DNA of 64,000 nt from Kallipyga gabonensis (lineage in GTDB: Bacteria; Bacillota; Clostridia; Tissierellales; Peptoniphilaceae), in assembly GCF_001286805.1 (NCBI RefSeq), contig NZ_CXYV01000001.1, forward strand, positions 62,001 through 126,000, in the 5' to 3' direction. Made by a program: the position numbers and the translations under genes. Below are positions 58,175-64,000 of the stretch, in pieces. Under the pieces are notes generated by a model. It saw only the letters and a list, made by a program, of their open reading frames with translations. It had not been told where the DNA came from and ran no database searches. How positions within the stretch are numbered: the stretch's first letter is position 1; the number at the start of each line of letters is the position of its first letter.

Positions 58175-60019
58175 TTAGTTGATGATACGGCGAGCACCCT
58201 TGTAGTGGTTGACGAACCAGGATGAGTTCAAGTTATCCGTGCGAACGCCCAACTGCGGAGTAGAAGCATGGATAATCTGACCACCACCGATGTAAATCCC
58301 GACATGGGCAACTCTTCCGCCGGAACTTTCATTGGAGAAGAAGACAAGATCGCCGGGGCGGAGATTCTTCTTAGAAACTGCATATCCGTTAGAGGTCTGG
58401 GCTGCTGCTCTTCGTTGAATGGTGTACCCGAAAGAGCGATAGAGCCAAGAGGTTAAGCCGGAACAGTCAAAGGCGTTGGGACCTGCTGCCCCGTATATGT
58501 ATGGCTTTCCAAGCTGTTGTTTGGCTAAACGGATAATCTGATCAATGGTTCCCTGACCGACTTGACCCTTGTCTTCATTCTGAGAGGGTGTATTTTCCTC
58601 AACTTTAGGGGTGGACTGCTTCTCTGTGGAGAAGAATTTACTGCTGATATAACCGGCCTTGCCATTATAGTCGATCTTAATCCAACCGTTATTGAGGTCT
58701 GTTCCCTGAACAGGATCATTCCTGTGGAGATAACCGATCTGATCATAGCCCATGCCGGGACCTTGACGGACAAAGAGGGAATACGCAGTAACATATCCGG
58801 AAACCTTCGTCGAAGCTTCCTCTTCCTTCTTCCCCGAATCCTTGGGCTTGGACTCTTGGTTTTTATTTTCTTCTACCTTTGTTTTTTTAAAAGATAGTAC
58901 ATTCTTATGGATAAAGGCAGTCTGCCCTTTATAGTTGATCTTGATCCAACCTAAAGAGACTTCTTCACCTTGAATTGCATCGTTGATGGAGACTACGCCG
59001 ATAATTTCTGCAGAGTTGGAAGGTCCTTTTCGGACATTGGCGGTAGAAACGGAAACATAACCGGAATAAGCAGCTCCGGACTCTTTTTGGGATTCTTCCT
59101 TCGTCTCAGGCTTAGTTTCTTTTTTCTCTGAAGACTCCTTCTCCGAAGCCTTCTCTTCCTCAGCCTTCTTCTCTGTCGCTTTTTTTGCTTCTTCTTCGGC
59201 CTTCTTCTTGGCTTCCTCTTCTTCAGCCTTCTTACGTGCTTCCGCTTCCTCTCTTTGCGTCTTCTGACGGGCGATCATCTGGTCAAATCCCGCAGGAGTC
59301 AGCTCATCAACGTATTCAGCATTAATATAGGAGAGATCATCTCCTTCACCGAAGGAAATCCAACCGTCCTTGATATTTCCCACAACCAAATCATCTTTGG
59401 AGAGAATATCGACGATTTCATAATTGGAGCCGGCCCCTATACGGACATTGAGCACATCCGCAGTAACGATGCCGCGGAATTCCCGGGCTTCCTCTTCATA
59501 TCTTTCTTCCATTTTTTTCTTTTTTTCAACGACGATTTCAACCTCAGGAGTGGTTGTCTCCTCATCCTTGATATCTTCCAGAGGATTGAGAGGATTCTCC
59601 TCTTTGGAACCCTTAGCGATCTCCGGAGCCTCTTCCGGCCTTTTTTCTTCAATCGCTGTATACACAGAGGTCTGAGGCGTTTTTAGAGCAAAATTGACAG
59701 AAGCCGATTGATCCTCTTCGGGTTGGCTCTCCGCAGAAGGAAGATCAGCGACAACTTTTTGTTTTTTGATCGGTTCTTCCTTTTGTACGATGTATTCCAC
59801 ATTCTGAACAGGATCGAAGACTTTTTCTTCAACAACGTTCACCTCATCGGAGACCTTGTCCTCTTTTTTTGCCTGATCCTGGATGTCCTTATATTGGTTG
59901 GTTAGGTCTTTGGTCATGTGGTCCGCTGTGGACCTGTCTATGCCGATCATCTGGGCTGTTGCGATGACGCCGGTTACCCCTACGACGCCAACGACCGCCC
60001 CAATTTTTCGTTTATCCAA
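58175..60019 (-). CDS. Cell-wall endopeptidase: three SH3b domains plus NlpC/P60
   Basis: 614 residues starting at TTG (AAGGAGGTG just upstream). A longer frame from 60061 has no site. An N-terminal hydrophobic segment (about 5-24) is a signal anchor. A Glu/Lys-rich coiled-coil linker follows, then SH3b domains near 178-236, 320-380 and 410-465. The C-terminal NlpC/P60 catalytic domain has the Cys in NAFDCSGLTSW and His in VAHVGIYIG and IIHAST. It would cleave muropeptide stems. A long KKAEEEEAKKKAEEE run lies between domains one and two. It has its own promoter and terminator. Confidence 0.93.
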   Translation of the reverse strand: MDKRKIGAVVGVVGVTGVIATAQMIGIDRSTADHMTKDLTNQYKDIQDQAKKEDKVSDEVNVVEEKVFDPVQNVEYIVQKEEPIKKQKVVADLPSAESQPEEDQSASVNFALKTPQTSVYTAIEEKRPEEAPEIAKGSKEENPLNPLEDIKDEETTTPEVEIVVEKKKKMEERYEEEAREFRGIVTADVLNVRIGAGSNYEIVDILSKDDLVVGNIKDGWISFGEGDDLSYINAEYVDELTPAGFDQMIARQKTQREEAEARKKAEEEEAKKKAEEEAKKATEKKAEEEKASEKESSEKKETKPETKEESQKESGAAYSGYVSVSTANVRKGPSNSAEIIGVVSINDAIQGEEVSLGWIKINYKGQTAFIHKNVLSFKKTKVEENKNQESKPKDSGKKEEEASTKVSGYVTAYSLFVRQGPGMGYDQIGYLHRNDPVQGTDLNNGWIKIDYNGKAGYISSKFFSTEKQSTPKVEENTPSQNEDKGQVGQGTIDQIIRLAKQQLGKPYIYGAAGPNAFDCSGLTSWLYRSFGYTIQRRAAAQTSNGYAVSKKNLRPGDLVFFSNESSGGRVAHVGIYIGGGQIIHASTPQLGVRTDNLNSSWFVNHYKGARRIIN

Positions 60020-60037
60020 AATGCACCTCCTTGACTT

Positions 60038-60051
60038 GTTACCTTTGTAAC
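60038..60051. promoter_or_regulatory. GTTAC-N4-GTAAC dyad at the NlpC/P60 start region
   Basis: The palindrome GTTACCTTTGTAAC lies just inside the leader and overlaps the probable transcription start. It could be an operator for a wall-stress regulator, but no partner is identified. The second half-like TGTAAC upstream is weaker. Confidence 0.35.
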
Positions 60052-60059
60052 CTGAATAC

Positions 60060-60088
60060 ATGATAAGTTACTTCCTACAAGTTGTCAA
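60060..60088 (-). promoter_or_regulatory. Sigma-A promoter of the NlpC/P60 gene
   Basis: On the minus strand, perfect TTGACA (60083-60088) and TATCAT (60060-60065; one base from TATAAT) are 17 bases apart. The start codon is about 40 bases past the -10. Confidence 0.75.
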
Positions 60089-60196
60089 GATAAAAGTTAC
60101 AAAAAATAAACAATTTTGAGGCTTTTGTCACCTTTCCCTTATTTCGAAAGTTTTTCGCTGAACATAGAGGAACACGGCCTTTTTTCTAAATGAAAA

Positions 60197-60973
60197 TTAT
60201 AGGATGTTCTCTTTCGGGAAAACCCATTCCACCTCATCAAGGGTCAGTCCTTGAGGAGGGGCGGCCATAAAGGGTGAATGTTCGGCTCCCTGATCGATAA
60301 GGGATTGGACTTCCTCCAAGGTCCATTTTCCCCGACCCAGTGCTACCATAGCCCCTACCATAAGGCGAACCTGCTCACGAAGAAAGGAATCTCCGCGAAT
60401 CCGGAAGGTCCAAAGGCAGCCCTCCCCTTCCGTCCAGAATTTACGGTCAAGATCAAAGGAAAAAATGGTGCGGATGGGATCCCGGTCTTCATCGGCAAGA
60501 GTGAAGGCTGAAAAATTATGACGGCCCTGGAATAGTTTTGCCCCCTGACCGACTGCGTCCGGGTCCAGGGGATAGGTGCAAGTCGGAAGAAAATCCCGGT
60601 ATTTCGGATGAATTCTCTTGGCTTCCACAAAGTCATAGCGATAGGTTTTTGCGATGGAGTGAAAGCGGGCATGGAAATTCAAGGGAAGGGCTTGAGAGGA
60701 GAGAACCTGGAGATCATCCGGAAGATAGGGATAGAGGTGGTAAGCAAAGGCAGAGGCCGGAATCAGTGTATCCGCCAGGAAGTTGACGATTTGCCCTTGA
60801 GCATGGACACCGGCATCCATTCTCCCGGCTGCAATCAGCCGGGTCTTCTTACCTAAAACTTTTTCTACCGCTTTAGTAAGAACCCCGGCTACCGTCCTCA
60901 TGCCCGATTGTGCCTGAAAACCATGGAAATTACGACCGTCGTAGGCCAGAGTTAAAAGAATATTCTGGTACAT
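60197..60973 (-). CDS. truA: tRNA pseudouridine synthase A
   Basis: 258 residues, standard length. It converts U38-U40 of the anticodon arm to pseudouridine. The catalytic Asp53 is in GRMDAGVHAQG. LTLAYDGRNFHGFQAQ is the N-terminal family start, and FQGRHNFSAFT near 150 completes the pattern. The ATG overlaps the ecfT stop (TGATG). It is the last gene of the ykuD-ecfA1-ecfA2-ecfT-truA series. Confidence 0.96.
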   Translation of the reverse strand: MYQNILLTLAYDGRNFHGFQAQSGMRTVAGVLTKAVEKVLGKKTRLIAAGRMDAGVHAQGQIVNFLADTLIPASAFAYHLYPYLPDDLQVLSSQALPLNFHARFHSIAKTYRYDFVEAKRIHPKYRDFLPTCTYPLDPDAVGQGAKLFQGRHNFSAFTLADEDRDPIRTIFSFDLDRKFWTEGEGCLWTFRIRGDSFLREQVRLMVGAMVALGRGKWTLEEVQSLIDQGAEHSPFMAAPPQGLTLDEVEWVFPKENIL

Positions 60974-61764
60974 CAGAGGACCACCATGCCTAAAACAAAG
61001 AGGGCCGAAACACCGGCTAGTGTCATATAGTCAGTCTTTTTCATGGAAAGAGGATTAAGTCGGGTTCGCCCTTCCCCACCCCGGTAACAACGGGCCTCCA
61101 TAGCCACGCCCAGTTCGGATGCCCTATCCAGGGAATTGAGAAAGAGAGGGACCAGGAGAGGGATCATGGCCTTGGCCCGGTCCAGGATATTGCCCGATTC
61201 GAAGTCTGCCCCCCTGGCTTTTTGGGCTTTTATGATTTTGTCCGTCTCCTCAAAGAGGGTGGGAATAAAGCGTAGGGCGATGGAAACCATCATGGCCAGT
61301 TCGTGGGCCGGGAAATGAATGACCTTAAGGGGAGAAAGGAGGGATTCCAGACCGTCCGTCAGCTTGAGCGGTGAAGTGGTCAAAGAGAGTATGGTTGTCC
61401 CCAGAACAAGAAGGATGATTCGACAGGCAACAAAACCGGCCCAAATCAGGCCTTCTTTGGTCAAGGTGAAAAAGCCCCACTTCCAGAGAACCTCTCCACG
61501 GATAGTGAAGATATTCAAGACCGTGGTGAAGATCAGAATAGTCAGGATGGGCTTGAGACCTTTAATAATCTTAAGAAAAGGAAGGTTGGCCAAAGCCACC
61601 ACCATGAGGATAAAGACCAGGACAAGACCATAGCCGATGAAGTGGTCAACTTGAAAAACCAGGACCATGAAGAGGATCGTCAACAACAATTTGACCCGGG
61701 GGTCCAGTCGGTGGACAAAGGAATCTCTCGGCATAAACTGACCGAGGAGGACTCGCTCATTCAT
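60973..61764 (-). CDS. ecfT: Energy-coupling factor transporter transmembrane protein EcfT
   Basis: 263 residues with about five or six membrane helices. The N-terminus (FMPRDSFVHRLDPRVKLL) and two Ala-Arg-Gly type coupling motifs (QKARGADFE, MEARCYRGG) identify EcfT. It links the two ATPases to separate S-components for vitamin or trace metal uptake. No S-component gene is in this window. It overlaps ecfA2 by 8 bases. Confidence 0.93.
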   Translation of the reverse strand: MNERVLLGQFMPRDSFVHRLDPRVKLLLTILFMVLVFQVDHFIGYGLVLVFILMVVALANLPFLKIIKGLKPILTILIFTTVLNIFTIRGEVLWKWGFFTLTKEGLIWAGFVACRIILLVLGTTILSLTTSPLKLTDGLESLLSPLKVIHFPAHELAMMVSIALRFIPTLFEETDKIIKAQKARGADFESGNILDRAKAMIPLLVPLFLNSLDRASELGVAMEARCYRGGEGRTRLNPLSMKKTDYMTLAGVSALFVLGMVVL

Positions 61765-62686
61765 GACGACCTCCTTTCCATCCGGACTCCGGTGAAACAG
61801 TCGGGCCTTCTACACCTGCTGAACGCCTCATAGGGTGAGTTTGGAGGTAGGCGTTGAGGGACCGGAAGGCCTGGTCCACCGTTAGAGCCGATGGATCCAC
61901 GTCCATGCCCCTGGCCTTTAGTGACCGCATGAGTTTAGTGATTTGAGGAAGGGCGAGACCGATCGCCTCCAGTTCCTCTTCACGAGAAAAAACCTCTTTC
62001 GGACTTCCGTCCATGACAATCCGTCCTCCATCGAGGACCACCAGACGGTTAGCATGCTCCGCCACGTCCTCCATGGAATGGGTGACCAAAATGATGGACA
62101 TAGAAGGGTTAGCCTCATAAATCTTGTGGATCTCCCCCAGGATTTCTTTCCGCCCCTGAGGATCCAGGCCCGCCGTTGGCTCATCCAAAACCAGGTAACG
62201 GGGTTCCAGCGCAAGGACGCCGGCGATGGCGACTCGTCTCTTTTGACCACCGGAAAGTTCAAAAGGTGACCGGTCTTTCATGGTGTTGAAATCCAGACCC
62301 ACGGCTTCCATGGCTTTCCGAACCCTCCGATCAATCTCCTGCTCGTCCAGCTTGAGATTTCTGGGGCCAAAGGCAATATCTTTATAAATTGTTGGTTCAA
62401 AAAGCTGGTCTTCGGGATACTGAAAGACCAGGCCCACCTGCTGGCGGATTTTTCGAACCTGGCTCCTGGTCCCCCCCGTATCAAGACCATTGATCAACAC
62501 CTGACCGCTGGTGGGCAGGTTTAAGGCATTCATATGCTGAACCAGGGTGGATTTTCCTGAGCCGGTATGACCCAAGAGCCCAAGATATTCATGGTCTTCG
62601 ATGGTCAGGCTGACCCCATCCAGGGCTTTGACAACTTCCTTTGCTGTCGGATCATAAACAAAGCTGACGTCTCTAAATTCCATCAT
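61757..62686 (-). CDS. ecfA2: Energy-coupling factor ATPase EcfA2
   Basis: 309 residues. Walker A GHTGSGKST, signature LSGGQKRRVAIAGVLA and Walker B YLVLDEPTAGLD are intact, and the Q-loop sits in FQYPEDQLFE. The C-terminal extension (about 230-309) is typical of A2 subunits. It overlaps ecfA1 by 4 bases, and the EcfT gene follows, so all three are made together. Confidence 0.93.
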   Translation of the reverse strand: MMEFRDVSFVYDPTAKEVVKALDGVSLTIEDHEYLGLLGHTGSGKSTLVQHMNALNLPTSGQVLINGLDTGGTRSQVRKIRQQVGLVFQYPEDQLFEPTIYKDIAFGPRNLKLDEQEIDRRVRKAMEAVGLDFNTMKDRSPFELSGGQKRRVAIAGVLALEPRYLVLDEPTAGLDPQGRKEILGEIHKIYEANPSMSIILVTHSMEDVAEHANRLVVLDGGRIVMDGSPKEVFSREEELEAIGLALPQITKLMRSLKARGMDVDPSALTVDQAFRSLNAYLQTHPMRRSAGVEGPTVSPESGWKGGRHE

Positions 62687-63579
62687 AGGAGGGCCTCCAC
62701 CAATTCATCAATATTCAGGCAATCGTCCGGAACCGGAAAACCTGCCTGACAAAGACGGTGGGCTAAGTCTGTTACTTGGGGAACATCGAGCTCCATGGCT
62801 CGCATCGTTTCTACCTGCGCAAAGACGGCACGAGGTTCCCCCTCCAGGGCAAGTCGGCCGTCCGCCATAACCAGGATACGGTCAGCCTGAGCCGCCTCAT
62901 CCATATGGTGGGTGATGAGAAGGATGGTCTTGCCTTCTTTTTTGTTCAGATAATGGATGGTCTTCATGATTTCCCGCCGACCGACAGGATCGAGCATTGC
63001 CGTGGGCTCATCCATGATGATACAGGAGGGAAGCATGGCCAGGACACCGGCGATAGCTACCCGCTGCTTCTGACCGCCGGAAAGTTTGTGAACCGGTCGG
63101 TTCCGATAGTCAAACATCCCCACCGATTTAAGGGCTGAATCCACCCTTTCCCGAAGTTCCGGCAGGGGGACACCAAGATTTTCCGGACCGAAGGCCACAT
63201 CTTCCTCCACGACCGATGCCACCATTTGGTTGTCGGGGTTTTGAAAGACCATGCCGCAGTGGGACCGGATGTCCCAGAGGAGGCCTTCATCTCGGGTATT
63301 CATGCCCATGATATGAATATCGCCCTCATTGGGAAGAACCTGGGCATTCAAAAGTCGGGCAAGTGTAGACTTGCCCGACCCATTATGACCCAGGATGGCG
63401 ATAAATTCACCTTGTTTGACCTGAAAACTGACATCTTGAATGACCGGTTCCCTAGCCTCCCCATCCTCGGAAGGATAAGTGAAGGTGACGTGGGAAAGGT
63501 CAATCATGGTTTCTCTTGTGCCGGTCTCTTCATTCTTTTCATCGAGCCGGCGTATCCTAGAATTAATCAATATAGCCAC
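62683..63579 (-). CDS. ecfA1: Energy-coupling factor ATPase EcfA1
   Basis: 298 residues from a GTG at 63579, but the first 25 residues (INSRIRRLDEKNEETGTRE) are not typical of the family and the true start may be the ATG of MIDLSHV (about residue 26) or a nearby TTG. Walker A GHNGSGKST, signature LSGGQKQRVAIAGVLA and Walker B CIIMDEPTAMLD are intact. It pairs with EcfA2. The YkuD-like gene ends 27 bp upstream. Confidence 0.9.
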   Translation of the reverse strand: MAILINSRIRRLDEKNEETGTRETMIDLSHVTFTYPSEDGEAREPVIQDVSFQVKQGEFIAILGHNGSGKSTLARLLNAQVLPNEGDIHIMGMNTRDEGLLWDIRSHCGMVFQNPDNQMVASVVEEDVAFGPENLGVPLPELRERVDSALKSVGMFDYRNRPVHKLSGGQKQRVAIAGVLAMLPSCIIMDEPTAMLDPVGRREIMKTIHYLNKKEGKTILLITHHMDEAAQADRILVMADGRLALEGEPRAVFAQVETMRAMELDVPQVTDLAHRLCQAGFPVPDDCLNIDELVEALL

Positions 63580-63606
63580 CTAACTTTATCTTAACAATGG
63601 TGAACA

Positions 63607-64000
63607 TTAATAGGTTGAATCAGCCGGAGAGAAAGAAGTCGTGGACTCATAGATGATAACCGGGGTCCCGACAGGATAGGCATTAAAGATCTTCTCCGCT
63701 ACCTTTGGAGGCAGGTTGAGACAACCGTGGGTTCCGTAACTCCGGTATAGCCTCCCGCCAAAGGAGGACCGCCAGGGGGCATCGTGAAGACCGACACCAC
63801 CGTAGTTGATGGGCATCCAAAAGGTAACCGGTGTCACATACTTCGACCCGTCCAAATTCTTTCCCTTAAGCTCCCGATCCTTTTCTCTTGACCAGATTTT
63901 GTGGACCCCGACCGGCGTCTCATGGACTCCATTCGTGGTTCCGGATACATAGTCCGTCTGCAAAAAGAGTTTGCCGTCTTTATAGGCCCAGAGATGCTGT
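63607..64000 (-). CDS. L,D-transpeptidase (YkuD domain), partial
   Basis: The C-terminal 130 or so residues of a gene whose start is beyond the right edge. The YkuD catalytic motif GTHGCLNLPP supplies His and the nucleophile Cys, and the upstream GLHDAPW carries the conserved His. Such enzymes form 3-3 peptidoglycan cross-links or attach proteins to the wall. The frame is open to the last base. The stop lies 27 bp before ecfA1. Confidence 0.85.
   Translation of the reverse strand, partial: QHLWAYKDGKLFLQTDYVSGTTNGVHETPVGVHKIWSREKDRELKGKNLDGSKYVTPVTFWMPINYGGVGLHDAPWRSSFGGRLYRSYGTHGCLNLPPKVAEKIFNAYPVGTPVIIYESTTSFSPADSTY

Noticed and set aside
1-64000. tRNA, rRNA, tmRNA or insertion sequence
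   Set aside because: No clover-leaf with T-loop GGTTCGAATCC, no rRNA signature and no transposase motif was seen on either strand.

Overview
The window is bacterial chromosome from a Bacillota (Firmicutes) organism, most likely an anaerobic Clostridia/Tissierellia-type lineage. The signs are strong AGGAGG-type ribosome binding sites, an ECF vitamin transporter module, pyruvate phosphate dikinase with its dedicated regulator, a single-protein HU, and many compact hairpin-plus-T-run terminators. The species cannot be named from sequence reading alone. No rRNA or tRNA gene, insertion sequence, prophage or canonical CRISPR array was recognised. About 56 protein genes are supported, most on the minus strand.

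Layout. 1-8.98 kb: a partial membrane protein, a solitary Fic protein with an inverted/direct-repeat operator region, a CruF-like membrane protein, an alanine/glycine:Na+ symporter with a DUF4298 gene, and glmS followed by an ABC exporter pair. 8.5-12.0 kb: a YcxB-like protein and a nitroreductase, a 0.6 kb gene-poor stretch holding a regular array of palindromes (period about 43 bp), and a Zn/Cd-type P1B ATPase. 12.2-20.0 kb: YitT protein, a transporter plus M20 amidohydrolase pair, a secreted C69 dipeptidase, a flavodoxin operon behind two DtxR-like boxes, and an AlaX-type editing protein lacking two expected zinc ligands.

20.0-30.9 kb is the most unusual region. All seven genes are on the minus strand: two different NACHT-type STAND NTPases, a TerY-like vWA protein, a PP2C phosphatase, a membrane-anchored Ser/Thr-kinase-like protein with a zinc knuckle, a transglutaminase-like protease and a YbjN-like protein. 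It combines a TerY-phosphorylation triad with two STAND sensors and reads as a candidate conflict or stress-signalling system.

31-43 kb: a CmpB-type membrane protein; a six-gene operon (patatin, HdeD, radical SAM, metK, VTT, GT8) that looks concerned with membrane lipids; a TetR regulator beside a 52-bp near-perfect palindrome; a threonine-synthase-like enzyme with a nitrilase-like partner; an apparent ParB-like/GNAT chimera; and guaA. 43.5-64 kb: a DtxR iron regulator, an sHsp behind a CIRCE-like element, a bacteriocin-associated ABC pair, hup, a PrsA/SurA-like lipoprotein, csp, valS with a 40-codon membrane-protein gene just upstream, ppsR-ppdK, a lipoprotein, trpS, a three-SH3b NlpC/P60 hydrolase, and a YkuD-ecfA1-ecfA2-ecfT-truA operon that runs off the right edge.

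Start codons were chosen by ribosome-binding-site spacing, and several differ from the longest possible frame. All family assignments come from reading motifs. No database search was run.
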